This document shows, one piece after another, positions 9,415 through 17,552 of a stretch of DNA of 64,000 bases (positions are counted from its first letter, which is position 1; each line of letters starts with the position of its first letter). The translations under genes and the position numbers were made by a program. The notes beneath the pieces were generated by a model. The model was not told the origin of the DNA and did no database searches. It saw only the letters and a list, made by a program, of their open reading frames with translations. Origin of the DNA: Corynebacterium deserti GIMN1.010 (GTDB lineage: Bacteria; Actinomycetota; Actinomycetes; Mycobacteriales; Mycobacteriaceae); the NCBI RefSeq assembly GCF_001277995.1, contig NZ_CP009220.1, forward strand, positions 1,488,001 through 1,552,000, in the 5' to 3' direction.

Positions 9415-10260
9415 ATGACCAGCCCAGAATCTAAGAAACCTCGCCCACTTGCACTGTCGCCATCGCGCGCCGGGGACTATCAACAATGTCCTTTGCTTTA
9501 TCGTTTCCGAGCGATTGACCGGCTGCCTGAGCCGAAGACGGTGGCGCAGGTCAAGGGCACGTTGGTGCATGCTGTCTTGGAGCACATGCATAAACTTCCG
9601 CGCGAGGAGCGTGAATACCCGGCGATGGTGAAGCAACTGAAACCTACTTGGACAACGATGTGTGCTGAGGATCCGGAACTAGAAGAGCTCGTTCCAGAGA
9701 GTGAGCTATACGAGTTCTTGGTTGACTGCCGAAGCCTTCTGCGCGGCTACTTTGAGATGGAAAACCCCCAAGGCTTCGACGCCACTGAGTGCGAAATGTA
9801 CGTAGACACCGTGCTGCCCAATGGTGTTCCTGTGCGTGGCTTCATCGATCGTGTTGATACCGCCCCCACTGGTCAAGTTCGCGTGGTTGACTACAAGACG
9901 GGAAAGAAACCTAAGCCACAGTGGAGCCAACAGGCGCAGTTCCAGATGTTGTTTTACGCCTTGGTGTATTGGCGGATGTTCGATGACATTCCAGCACAGC
10001 TGCGCTTGATGTACTTGAAGGTCAATGACTCCATGTTTCTCACTCCCTCAAAAGAGCAGTTGGAGTTTTTCGAACGCGATCTCGGTGAATTGTGGTCCAA
10101 AATCGAAATGGACGGTAAAGCCGGACATTTTCGAACAAAAACATCCAAGCTGTGTGGATGGTGCCCACATCAGTCCCTGTGCCCTGAATTTGGTGGCGTG
10201 CCACCGGAATACCCAGGTTGGCCAGGAAGTACCGCTGATATCCACACTGATTCTCAGTAG
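9415..10260 (+). CDS. RecB-family PD-(D/E)XK nuclease with probable Fe-S cluster
   Basis: A 281-residue single-domain nuclease. The catalytic core is seen as GFIDRVDTA ... VRVVDYKTGKKPKP, the D-x(n)-DYK signature of RecB/Cas4-type exonucleases. One cysteine near the N terminus (YQQCPLLYRF) and three near the C terminus (CGWCPHQSLC) match the four-cysteine 4Fe-4S clamp known in AddB and Cas4. The start ATG has no strong Shine-Dalgarno sequence. The gene stands alone, divergent from the M18 peptidase and followed by a 200-base gap; a role in DNA repair is a family-level guess. Confidence 0.87.
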   Translation: MTSPESKKPRPLALSPSRAGDYQQCPLLYRFRAIDRLPEPKTVAQVKGTLVHAVLEHMHKLPREEREYPAMVKQLKPTWTTMCAEDPELEELVPESELYEFLVDCRSLLRGYFEMENPQGFDATECEMYVDTVLPNGVPVRGFIDRVDTAPTGQVRVVDYKTGKKPKPQWSQQAQFQMLFYALVYWRMFDDIPAQLRLMYLKVNDSMFLTPSKEQLEFFERDLGELWSKIEMDGKAGHFRTKTSKLCGWCPHQSLCPEFGGVPPEYPGWPGSTADIHTDSQ

Positions 10261-10338
10261 GAGTTATCCCAAAGGTTGATATTTTAACAACCATGAAAAC
10301 ATACTGGGAAAACGCTAGTTAGGGACGCTTTACCTGTG

Positions 10339-10366
10339 TTGCGTGGAATTAAAACGCCGATACAAT
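10339..10366 (+). promoter_or_regulatory. Candidate promoter of the HigA-like gene
   Basis: TTGCGT and TACAAT are separated by 16 bases, a plausible -35/-10 pair about 95 bases upstream of the GTG start. The surrounding 200-base gap is A/T-rich and also has a second TATA-like box near 10395. Confidence 0.4.
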
Positions 10367-10461
10367 TCTTAAGAAGAACCTCTTTTAACGAAGTTTTATA
10401 TAAGTTTTAACCATTGTTTTCCCGTTCTTATCTGTATCGGTCATCCACGAAAGGAGTGTTC

Positions 10462-10722
10462 GTGGTCGCTCCGCAGCCCCGGAAACCGCAGCACCCTGGC
10501 CAGATCTTGAGTGAACGATTCCTCGAACCCCGTGGAATCAGCCATTATGACCTTGCCAAAACCCTCCGTATCGCTGAATCCACCATCACCAACTTTGTTG
10601 ATGGCCACACGGACCTCACCATCGGTTTGGCCATGCGCCTTTCCCGCGCGTTTGATTTAAGTGCCCAGGAATGGATTGCACTTCAGCGCGCCTTTGACGG
10701 CGCCCACCGTCGCTCCGCTTAA
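10462..10722 (+). CDS. HigA-family helix-turn-helix protein (orphan antitoxin-like)
   Basis: An 86-residue XRE-type DNA-binding protein of the HigA antitoxin family. It opens with the HPGQILSERFLEP motif, followed by the HTH YDLAKTLRIAESTITNFVDG and the SRAFDLSAQEWIALQ helix. Start chosen at the GTG 5 bases after AAGGAG; the longer ATG frame at 10414 lacks a ribosome site and adds atypical residues. No HigB toxin gene lies on either side, since a strong terminator follows at once, so it acts either as a solitary regulator or on a distant toxin. Confidence 0.8.
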   Translation: MVAPQPRKPQHPGQILSERFLEPRGISHYDLAKTLRIAESTITNFVDGHTDLTIGLAMRLSRAFDLSAQEWIALQRAFDGAHRRSA

Positions 10723-10733
10723 GCGGAACACAA

Positions 10734-10777
10734 AAAGCCCGGCGCTGCCTACCACGTTGTAGGCAGCGCCGGGCTTT
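10734..10777. terminator. Bidirectional terminator hairpin between HigA-like and MFS genes
   Basis: A 19-base-pair perfect stem (AAAGCCCGGCGCTGCCTAC and its complement) with a 6-base loop lies between two convergent genes. The A/T flanks on both sides allow it to end transcription from either strand. Confidence 0.85.
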
Positions 10778-10810
10778 GCTTATCGACGCCACTATACTGC
10801 GTCGATAAGC
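10778..10810. terminator. Second inverted repeat before the MFS stop codon
   Basis: GCTTATCGACGC and GCGTCGATAAGC form a 12-base-pair perfect stem with a 9-base loop, 4 bases past the MFS stop. It directly abuts the larger hairpin, so MFS transcripts meet two hairpins in a row. It has no clear U-run. Confidence 0.5.
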
Positions 10811-10813
10811 GCT

Positions 10814-12037
10814 TTATTGGTACATACTGTGCTTGCTCAGCGTAGCCCAGTAGAACACGCTAGCAATAATAACGACAACTGCGAGCACACCATACATGAC
10901 GCTGTAGCCCGTTGCCGAGACTAAGATTCCGAGCAAGATTGGGCCAAGGCCGATGCCGATGTCAGTAAACAGGAAGAGTGAGGAAATGCCTGCGCCGATT
11001 TGATTAGCAGGAACAGACGACACTGCAATGGTTTGAGCAGCTGGCATCAAGGTGCCGTAACCCAAGCCGGAGAGTGCACCTGCAACCACCACATGCCAAT
11101 TTTCGGTTGCAAGAGCGATAACGCCCAAGGACAGGAAGAAGCTGACAAGTCCGATGTAGATGACGGGATTTGCGCCGTGCTTGTCTTGGATGCGACCAAG
11201 GAAGAAGCGCATAACAAGCATTGCTACTGCATATGCGATGAAGAACATGCTGGCTCCCTCGGTGAGGTTGCGCTCTTCTGCGAATGCGTTGATGTAAGTG
11301 ATAACACCTGCGTATGCCAGACCAACGCCGAGCATGAATACGCCAATGTTGACAACGTTGGGATGAACAACAGACTTGATGGACCATGCAGACTTTGGCT
11401 GACTAGCCGCAGCAAGCTGGCGCCGGAGAACGCTTTCAGGTTTACGGATCAAAAGCGCCAGAATTAGACCAATTGCACTCGAGATAGTGGTGATCCAGAA
11501 CAACGTGTTATAGCTGAAGTCTTCAATGACGAAGAGCGCGACAGCAGGACCAAATGCGGTTGCCAGGGTGGATCCCAAGGCAAGATAACCGGTGCCCTCT
11601 GCACGCCGAGAGTTTGGAATGACCGATTGGACCAGCGCCATCACAGCAGTCGATGCCATGGAGTACGAGAATCCGTGGACCAGGCGCACTGCGATGAGCA
11701 TCGGCAATGATGATGCAGGAATGTAGAACAAGGTAGCCATGGTGCCAAGAGCAACAAAGCCGATAAGGAGTGGCTTCTTGCCAAAGCGGTCGGTTGCCCA
11801 TCCTGCAAAGAGTCGAGCGACGGTTGCGCCAACGACGAATGCGCTGGCTGCAAATCCACCTGCCGCTTCCGATGCGCCGAATTCCCTCATCGCGTACAAC
11901 GCCATCACGGTGATAAGGAAGTAGAAACACAGATACTGGGAAAGGTTTATCAGCCATCCCGTGATGAATGCTGGGGTAAACAGTTTGGTTGGTTCCGCTG
12001 AATGTGGGTTTATGTCCGCTCGAACGGTTACGGCCAC
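10814..12037 (-). CDS. Major facilitator superfamily transporter (DHA1-like drug exporter type)
   Basis: A 407-residue protein with about 12 hydrophobic segments. The MFS motif A between helices 2 and 3 reads GWATDRFGKKP, and a GTGYLALGSTLATAFGPAVA segment fits the motif C region of proton-driven drug antiporters. It is likely an inner-membrane proton-coupled exporter of a small molecule; the substrate cannot be read from sequence. It is monocistronic, convergent with the HigA-like gene, with a possible promoter about 80 bases upstream. Confidence 0.85.
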   Translation of the reverse strand: MAVTVRADINPHSAEPTKLFTPAFITGWLINLSQYLCFYFLITVMALYAMREFGASEAAGGFAASAFVVGATVARLFAGWATDRFGKKPLLIGFVALGTMATLFYIPASSLPMLIAVRLVHGFSYSMASTAVMALVQSVIPNSRRAEGTGYLALGSTLATAFGPAVALFVIEDFSYNTLFWITTISSAIGLILALLIRKPESVLRRQLAAASQPKSAWSIKSVVHPNVVNIGVFMLGVGLAYAGVITYINAFAEERNLTEGASMFFIAYAVAMLVMRFFLGRIQDKHGANPVIYIGLVSFFLSLGVIALATENWHVVVAGALSGLGYGTLMPAAQTIAVSSVPANQIGAGISSLFLFTDIGIGLGPILLGILVSATGYSVMYGVLAVVVIIASVFYWATLSKHSMYQ

Positions 12038-12116
12038 GTAGTCCTCCTCCAGGCTTTTAGGTGGTTCCTAGATTGTGCCTAGTAATGAAATCTCAATAAA
12101 AAGAATATACTATTGC

Positions 12117-12122
12117 ATTATA
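12117..12122 (-). promoter_or_regulatory. Candidate -10 box for the MFS gene
   Basis: Read on the minus strand this is TATAAT, 80 bases upstream of the MFS start, in an A/T-rich stretch. No convincing -35 hexamer lies 16-18 bases upstream; corynebacterial -35 boxes are often weak. Confidence 0.4.
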
Positions 12123-12239
12123 CAAAACCGCAGGTTGAACGGTATCTTTTGTTCCATGAACCCCGACCGTGTAGAGAATTGATTTAAGTCACATTCTAGG
12201 CCTCACACAGGCTCTAGCCAGGTGTTTTGGGTGAACCTG

Positions 12240-12750
12240 CAGGGTTTCAAGGGTGGGAATCATGATGCCGGTCACGCTGTTTGTGCCCGCTTTCGCCTCT
12301 ATTTCCTTGACTCACAGGGGCACCCCGCCTGTACGCAATGAGTGCCCAAATCTCAGCTCAGTTTTGGTTCCAGCTCCACCCACGTTGCAAACCCTGAGCC
12401 CCCTGCCCTGCCAACCGTCGAAGAACAAAGAAAAACAGATTGAAACGGTGTGGGAGAACATTTTCAGCGCCGATAGCAGCGTCAAAGATGACGCCAAATA
12501 ATAATCCTGACTACTACCTCAGCGCAGAACTACTGTGGCTTGAACGCTCTGGCCTCATCCGGGCATTCAAAATCAGGAATCCAGCTTCAACGAAGCCCTC
12601 GCTAATTTGCGCCATCAACTGGAAACGGTCTCCAGGGTGGTTATCCCCCAGTACCTTTAGGAGAAAAGAGGGTTTTCGGCGTGGCGGAAAAGAAAGTCGG
12701 CGATACGTATTATGTGGCGATGGTCCACAACGTGTACTCCCATGACTACA
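12240..12750 (+). pseudogene. Decayed coding remnant between MFS and aspA
   Basis: The 803-base stretch between the MFS start and the aspA stop has no intact gene. On the plus strand it holds coding-like fragments in shifting frames, for example NKEKQIETVWENIFSADS (12420-12500), SFNEALANLRHQLETVSR (about 12585-12635) and VGDTYYVAMVHNVYSHDY (about 12690-12750), each cut by stops or frame changes. I do not recognise the parent protein. The short peptides look protein-like in composition, so a degenerate gene is more likely than random DNA, but this is a judgement by eye. Confidence 0.4.
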
Positions 12751-12778
12751 TGCAGTGAACCCAATGCAGTGAACCCAA
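12751..12778 (+). repeat. 14-base tandem duplication
   Basis: TGCAGTGAACCCAA occurs twice head to tail at the end of the decayed stretch, just before the aspA terminator. It looks like a recent slippage duplication. Confidence 0.8.
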
Positions 12779-12790
12779 TGCATAGAGCAA

Positions 12791-12822
12791 GGCGGCGTGA
12801 TCACCAAAGTGATCACGCCGCC
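12791..12822. terminator. Terminator hairpin downstream of aspA
   Basis: GGCGGCGTGATCAC and its exact complement form a 14-base-pair stem with a CAAA loop, 19 bases past the aspA stop. The U-rich flank (TCATTTT) is on the plus-strand side, so it may also stop read-through from the left. Confidence 0.65.
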
Positions 12823-12840
12823 TCATTTTCAACCGAACTT

Positions 12841-14409
12841 CTAGCTTTCTAGGTAGAGCTTTCCACGGAAGATTGGGTGCATGAGGTTTTCCTTGGACAA
12901 TACGGTGTCCAAGGTCTTCTCATCCATCAACTTGCGCTCCAAAATCAGATCGCGCACCGAACGGCCAGTCAACGCAGCTTCCTTGCCGATCTCATCTCCG
13001 ATGTCGTGGCCTAAGAATGGGTTGAGGTAGGTGATGATACCGATGGAGTTATCCACGTAGCCACGGCACACATCGGCGTTGGCAGTAATACCCACAACAC
13101 ACTTTTCGCGCAGTGTCTTCGCAGCGTTACCCAGGATGCGCAACGACTGGAAGAGGGACTCACCGATGACTGGCTCCATGACATTGAGCTGCAACTGTCC
13201 CGCTTCTGCTGCCATGGTGACGGTGAGGTCATTTCCAAACACCTTAAAGCAGACCTGGTTGACCACTTCTGGGATTACTGGGTTGACCTTTGCCGGCATG
13301 ATCGAAGAACCAGCCTGGCGTGGCGGCAGATTGATTTCATTAAGGCCTGCACGAGGACCAGAGGACAGAAGTCGAAGATCGTTACAGATCTTGGAAAGCT
13401 TCATTGCCGCGCGTTTGACCGCTGAGTGCGCGTGCACATATGCACCGGTGTCAGAGGTGGCCTCGATGAGGTCTCGAGCAGACTTTACTTCCAAGCCGGT
13501 TACTTCAGACAGCGTTGCCGTGACCTGGTGGCGGTAGCCAGCTGGGGTGTTCACACCGGTACCAATTGCGGTTGCACCAAGGTTAACTTCTAGCAGCTTG
13601 TTGGCCGCCTCACGCAGTACTGCTTGTTCTTCCGCAAGGTTGTGGGCGAACGCCTGGAACTCTTCTCCCAGGCTCATCGGAACGGCATCTTGGAGCTGGG
13701 TGCGACCCATCTTGATGATGTCGATGAACTCATTGCCCTTTTCGCGGAACGCAACCTGCAGCTGATCGATTTCTGCGATAAGCGTCTGCAGGCCTGCGTA
13801 GATACCTAGACGGAAACCGGTCGGGTACGCGTCATTGGTGGACTGAGACATGTTGACGTCATCCATGGGGTGCAGGATGTCGTACCGGCCTTTTTCGTAG
13901 CCCAGGAATTCCAGTGCGAGGTTGGCCACCACCTCATTGGTGTTCATGTTCAGGCTGGTACCAGCACCGCCCTGGAACACATCGATGGGAAATTGGTCCA
14001 TGCAGCGGCCTTCAACAAGGATCTGGTCACAGGCCCACACGATGGCCTCTGCCTTTTCTGCGGGCAGGGTGTGGAGACGTCGATTAGCAAGAGCAGCGGC
14101 CTTTTTCACCTGAACCATGCCGCGAATGAAGTCGGGAACGTGGTTGACGGTGGTTCGGGAGATCTGGAAGTTGTCTACCGCGCGCAGGGTGTGGACACCA
14201 TAATAGGCGTGCGATGGGACTTCCAATTCACCGAGAAGGTCGGATTCAATTCGGAATTTCTTAGCCCTGGTAGTTTTTGATTTGGACTCAGGTGCCTGGG
14301 ATTCCCCATCAGCGATTTGGTTCTCGCTGGTGACAACATCCTCCACCACCGCATCTTTTGGTGCACTAGTAGTGCGTGCGGCGGAAGTTTTGCTGCTCGT
14401 CTTAGACAT
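12841..14409 (-). CDS. aspA: Aspartate ammonia-lyase (aspartase)
   Basis: A 522-residue member of the fumarase/aspartase superfamily that deaminates L-aspartate to fumarate and ammonia. The signature loop [15 protein letters not shown] with the catalytic serine is near residue 370, and [13 protein letters not shown] [12 protein letters not shown] and HSAVKRAA blocks are in place. The first about 50 residues form a Ser/Ala/Lys/Glu-rich extension not found in the E. coli enzyme (478 residues), with the core starting at [15 protein letters not shown]. It is preceded by an unusual long inverted repeat and followed by a terminator, so it is probably monocistronic. Confidence 0.94.
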   Translation of the reverse strand: MSKTSSKTSAARTTSAPKDAVVEDVVTSENQIADGESQAPESKSKTTRAKKFRIESDLLGELEVPSHAYYGVHTLRAVDNFQISRTTVNHVPDFIRGMVQVKKAAALANRRLHTLPAEKAEAIVWACDQILVEGRCMDQFPIDVFQGGAGTSLNMNTNEVVANLALEFLGYEKGRYDILHPMDDVNMSQSTNDAYPTGFRLGIYAGLQTLIAEIDQLQVAFREKGNEFIDIIKMGRTQLQDAVPMSLGEEFQAFAHNLAEEQAVLREAANKLLEVNLGATAIGTGVNTPAGYRHQVTATLSEVTGLEVKSARDLIEATSDTGAYVHAHSAVKRAAMKLSKICNDLRLLSSGPRAGLNEINLPPRQAGSSIMPAKVNPVIPEVVNQVCFKVFGNDLTVTMAAEAGQLQLNVMEPVIGESLFQSLRILGNAAKTLREKCVVGITANADVCRGYVDNSIGIITYLNPFLGHDIGDEIGKEAALTGRSVRDLILERKLMDEKTLDTVLSKENLMHPIFRGKLYLES

Positions 14410-14410
14410 G

Positions 14411-14472
14411 TACTGCCTCTCACAAGTTGATGGATATCTTCCGATTATCCTACGTACTTGTGAGAGGCAGTA
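14411..14472. promoter_or_regulatory. 17-base inverted repeat in the aspA leader
   Basis: TACTGCCTCTCACAAGT (14411-14427) is repeated exactly as its reverse complement at 14456-14472, with 28 bases between. The proximal arm ends 1 base before the aspA start codon, so the mRNA could fold the start region into a 17-base-pair stem. It might be an operator, a translation switch or a mobile-element scar. Confidence 0.7.
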
Positions 14473-14480
14473 TGGAATGT

Positions 14481-14506
14481 ATCACTACCAATTTGGGGGT
14501 AGTGAT
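14481..14506. terminator. Hairpin downstream of hisG
   Basis: ATCACTACC and GGTAGTGAT form a 9-base-pair stem with an 8-base loop, 15 bases past the hisG stop. There is no clear U-run, so it is either a weak terminator or part of the aspA leader structure. Confidence 0.45.
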
Positions 14507-14520
14507 CATATTTAGTGGGT

Positions 14521-15366
14521 TTAGATTCGGGCGATGCGCAGTTCGGACGCCAAGATGGCTTCCGCACCGATTGCCGCAAGCTTATCCATGATGGAGTTCG
14601 CGGACTTACGTGGCACCATTGCGCGTACTGCAACCCAGTTGTCGCGTGCTAATGGAGACACGGTTGGGCCGGAGAGACCTGGGGTGATAGCAGTTGCTGC
14701 TTCAAGGTCATTGCGGTCAACGTTGTAGTCGAGCATGAGGAAGTTCTGTGCGTGCAAAATGCCTTGGATACGGCGCAACAGCACTTGCTGTTCTGGGGTG
14801 ACCTTCTCATTCTTTCGGCCCACGATGACAGCTTCAGAGGTGCACACAACATCACCAAATGGTGCCAAGCCCTGCTGGCGCAAGGTGCGACCAGTGGAGA
14901 CGACGTCAGCGATGGCGTCGGCGACACCCAACTTGATGGATACCTCTACAGCACCATCAAGGCGCAGAACTTCTGCCGTGATGCCACGGGCAGCGAGATC
15001 ATCACGAACCAAGTTGGGGTAAGAGGTAGCGATGCGCTTGCCGTCAAGCTTTTCTACAGTCCACTCTTCATCAGCTGAAGCTGCGTAGCGGAACGTGGAG
15101 GAACCAAAGCCGAGGGACAAGACCTCGTGGACATCCGCGCGGGAGTCGCGGGCAAGGTCACGGCCGGTGATGCCTAAATCAAGCTGGCCACCTGACACGT
15201 AGATGGCGATGTCTTTGGGGCGCAGGAAAAAGAACTCAACGTTGTTGGTTTCGTCCAACACATTAAGTGACTTGGAATCTCCACGGCCGGCATAGCCTGC
15301 TTCGGCGAGGATTTCCATGGCACGCTCAGACAGAGAGCCCTTGTTTGGTACAGCGATTTTCAACAT
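14521..15366 (-). CDS. hisG: ATP phosphoribosyltransferase (long form)
   Basis: A 281-residue enzyme for the first step of histidine synthesis, joining ATP and PRPP to phosphoribosyl-ATP. It opens with [15 protein letters not shown], has the [15 protein letters not shown] block, the PRPP-binding loop around [19 protein letters not shown] and the C-terminal regulatory ACT-like domain (about 205-281) ending [10 protein letters not shown]. The C-terminal domain marks it as the homohexameric, histidine-inhibited long form. It follows hisE by 15 bases, so they form a hisE-hisG operon. Confidence 0.96.
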   Translation of the reverse strand: MLKIAVPNKGSLSERAMEILAEAGYAGRGDSKSLNVLDETNNVEFFFLRPKDIAIYVSGGQLDLGITGRDLARDSRADVHEVLSLGFGSSTFRYAASADEEWTVEKLDGKRIATSYPNLVRDDLAARGITAEVLRLDGAVEVSIKLGVADAIADVVSTGRTLRQQGLAPFGDVVCTSEAVIVGRKNEKVTPEQQVLLRRIQGILHAQNFLMLDYNVDRNDLEAATAITPGLSGPTVSPLARDNWVAVRAMVPRKSANSIMDKLAAIGAEAILASELRIARI

Positions 15367-15381
15367 GATTGCGTAAAACTC

Positions 15382-15645
15382 CTACAGGTTCTTGTAGATA
15401 TCTTCAGGCTTAAGGCCGCGCGCAACCATGATGACCTGAGTCCAATAAATCAGCTGGGAGATTTCTCCCGCGAGTTCTTCATCGGTCTCATACTCGGCTG
15501 CAATCCAGACCTCTCCGGCCTCTTCGATGACCTTCTTACCCAGATGATGGATGCCTTTGTCCAGGGCGTCCACGGTTCCAGACCCTTCAGGGCGGATCTG
15601 AGCACGGTTAAGAAGTTCTTCGTACAGCGAGTCAAATGTCTTCAC
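15382..15645 (-). CDS. hisE: Phosphoribosyl-ATP pyrophosphatase
   Basis: An 87-residue all-alpha NTP pyrophosphohydrolase that hydrolyses phosphoribosyl-ATP, the second step of histidine synthesis. The motifs [16 protein letters not shown] and [14 protein letters not shown] carry the metal-binding acidic residues. I took the GTG start giving [12 protein letters not shown] because it matches the family length and has GGAAG upstream; an ATG three codons earlier sits almost on top of that ribosome site. hisG follows directly. Confidence 0.93.
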   Translation of the reverse strand: MKTFDSLYEELLNRAQIRPEGSGTVDALDKGIHHLGKKVIEEAGEVWIAAEYETDEELAGEISQLIYWTQVIMVARGLKPEDIYKNL

Positions 15646-15706
15646 TTGGAACATTCTTCCACACGCTCTAAACAAATGTGTGTTTGGGGGAGGAAAATAG
15701 CGGAAT

Positions 15707-16399
15707 TTAGATCACTGTTGCTGGTTCCACTTCGTGGTACCACTGGATAAGTTTCTCCGCGGTGACCCCAACAAAGGAGTTGGAGCCGTGAAGCTCGCGC
15801 AGCGGAACGACGCCTGCCGGGGGCTCCACGTCTTCTGGGTGCAAACCAATCACACGGCATCCTGCAGCAACAGCACCGGTCATGCCGTTGAAGGAATCTT
15901 CAAAGACAAGGCATTCAGCGGGATCAACACCGACTCGACGCGCTGCTTCCAAGTACATATCTGGGGCAGGTTTGGGGGAAGGGACTTCGTCGCCCGCGAT
16001 GGAATCGATAAAGAACTGATCCCCCACCGCTGCGACAGAGCGTGTTGCCAATTCGCGTTCGGTGTTTGTGGTCACGAGCATGGGGACACTAAGTGCTTTT
16101 AGTTCTGTGAGAATTTCTGTCACACCTGGGTTGGGCACAAGCGAAGTATCAAAAAGCTCATGGACTCGGGCAAACATGTTGGCGCGATAGCGTTCGTAAT
16201 TTTGCTCAGTCAATGTGATTCCCGCGTGTTCTGCACAGATGCGCATGGTGCGTGGAAGGCTGGAACCAACGGTTAGTTCCCGAAGTTCCGGGGTGAGGCG
16301 TCGGCCCATGGCCTCGCTGAGCTCGTAGGTGGCAATGCCCCACTGTGGCTCGGTATCTACCATCGTGCCGTCCATGTCCCAGAAAATAGCCTTAATCAT
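15707..16399 (-). CDS. HAD-superfamily hydrolase (beta-phosphoglucomutase/phosphatase type)
   Basis: A 230-residue HAD hydrolase with motif [14 protein letters not shown] (nucleophile Asp), motif [11 protein letters not shown], motif III lysine in [11 protein letters not shown] and motif [19 protein letters not shown]. The helical cap between motifs I and II fits the subfamily of small sugar-phosphate phosphatases and mutases. The substrate is not evident. It lies upstream of hisE with a 61-base gap; co-transcription with hisEG is possible but it is not a known histidine enzyme, and it is not histidinol phosphatase by these motifs. Confidence 0.88.
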   Translation of the reverse strand: MIKAIFWDMDGTMVDTEPQWGIATYELSEAMGRRLTPELRELTVGSSLPRTMRICAEHAGITLTEQNYERYRANMFARVHELFDTSLVPNPGVTEILTELKALSVPMLVTTNTERELATRSVAAVGDQFFIDSIAGDEVPSPKPAPDMYLEAARRVGVDPAECLVFEDSFNGMTGAVAAGCRVIGLHPEDVEPPAGVVPLRELHGSNSFVGVTAEKLIQWYHEVEPATVI

Positions 16400-16525
16400 G
16401 CCGTCAACCTTAATGATCGTTGGCAGATTCGCAATGTCAGTTCACCGGGTAACCTGAAGAAATAAACCTTATGAAATTGAATTTCCCTCAAGCGAGCGTA
16501 CGTGAAAGGAGGCGTCGAAAAGCTC

Positions 16526-17080
16526 ATGGCTAAAGACAACTCGCCGGGTATGTCCCCTGAAACGGTTTTGAACGGCACCGGCAAGCCGTGGGAGGAGTGG
16601 CTTGCGCTCCTTGACGCAGCCAATGGTACGTCGATGAATCACGCTGAGCTTGCCCGCTTTGTTGAGCAGAATTTTGAGGTCAGTGGCTGGTGGGCGCAGG
16701 GCATTGCCATCGGTTATGAATATGCGCGTGGCATGCGGGAACGCGGGATGACTAGCGATGGCTTTGCCACCAACGCATCCAAGACGCTTAACCTTGCCGT
16801 CGAGCAGGTCTGGGAGCTTTTCGGCGACTCGGATCTGCGCGCCAAGTGGCTTGATCCCCAGCTTTTAGAGCAGACCTCTGCCACCCGCCCGAGGACGTTT
16901 AACGCGAAATGGCTGGCTGATGATTCACGGGTGAGCGTCAACTTCACCTCCAAGGGCGACAACAAATCCAGTTTCGCGATCCAGCACCGACGGTTGCAGC
17001 ACCAAGACGACATCGCCACAGTGAAGGCGTTTTGGAAGCAGCGCATTGCCGAGCTGGTTAAAGTCGCAAACACGCTTTAA
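16526..17080 (+). CDS. SRPBCC-like protein with DUF4287-type N-terminal region
   Basis: A 184-residue protein. The N-terminal 75 residues (GKPWEEWLALLDAA ... HAELARFVEQNFEVSGWWAQ) look like the DUF4287 helical domain, and the rest (TLNLAVEQVWELFGDSDLRAKWL onward) like a SRPBCC/START-type ligand pocket. This pairing is common in actinobacteria; function unknown. AAAGGAGG lies 13 bases before the chosen ATG; a GTG at 16502 is possible but overlaps the ribosome site. It is divergent from the HAD gene and ends in a good terminator. Confidence 0.75.
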   Translation: MAKDNSPGMSPETVLNGTGKPWEEWLALLDAANGTSMNHAELARFVEQNFEVSGWWAQGIAIGYEYARGMRERGMTSDGFATNASKTLNLAVEQVWELFGDSDLRAKWLDPQLLEQTSATRPRTFNAKWLADDSRVSVNFTSKGDNKSSFAIQHRRLQHQDDIATVKAFWKQRIAELVKVANTL

Positions 17081-17100
17081 AAAACTGCTTGTCGACGAAC

Positions 17101-17136
17101 AAACGCGCCACTTTCATCACGGAAAGCGGCGCGTTT
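17101..17136. terminator. Terminator hairpin after the SRPBCC gene
   Basis: AAACGCGCCACTTTC pairs with GAAAGCGGCGCGTTT around a 6-base loop (one mismatch), between two convergent genes. The A/U edges let it serve both directions. Confidence 0.75.
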
Positions 17137-17147
17137 GCGGTTCTTAG

Positions 17148-17528
17148 TTACTCAAACTCAGGGAATGCCTCAGCCGAGAGATCATCAGCTCCGGTCTGCT
17201 TGGCTGCATCAAACATGAGCTTGGAGATCTCTTCCTTCTCCTCAGGCTCCACCACGGCGTCGTGGTGCTTGGCGTTAAACTTCTCCAGCGCGTCGAGCGT
17301 GTTTTGTGCAGATGCGTTTACGGCGTCCAAATCAGGAGCCTCACCCAGCGCATCGAGTGAATCGAGGTAGTTTTCCAAGATACTCTGCAGCTCAGGAAGC
17401 GCCTTCACATCAAAAGGCTGATCCCAGAATTCCTTCTCGTCTTCTTTGAGGTAGGAACCGGTGGCAAACTCTTCAAGAGTCGAAATGAACTCATTGACGG
17501 ATGGTTGGAAGTTGGCGCGAATGCTCAT
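17148..17528 (-). CDS. Conserved hypothetical acidic protein
   Basis: A 126-residue acidic protein rich in Glu, Asp, Ala and Leu, predicted mostly helical, without signal peptide, membrane segment or cysteines. I do not recognise a family. It starts 24 bases after the mshC stop on the same strand and ends at the shared terminator, so it is probably the last gene of an mshC-led transcript. No frame damage is visible and the codon use resembles the neighbours. Confidence 0.7.
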   Translation of the reverse strand: MSIRANFQPSVNEFISTLEEFATGSYLKEDEKEFWDQPFDVKALPELQSILENYLDSLDALGEAPDLDAVNASAQNTLDALEKFNAKHHDAVVEPEEKEEISKLMFDAAKQTGADDLSAEAFPEFE

Positions 17529-17552
17529 AACCTGTATTGTCCTTGAAATTTC

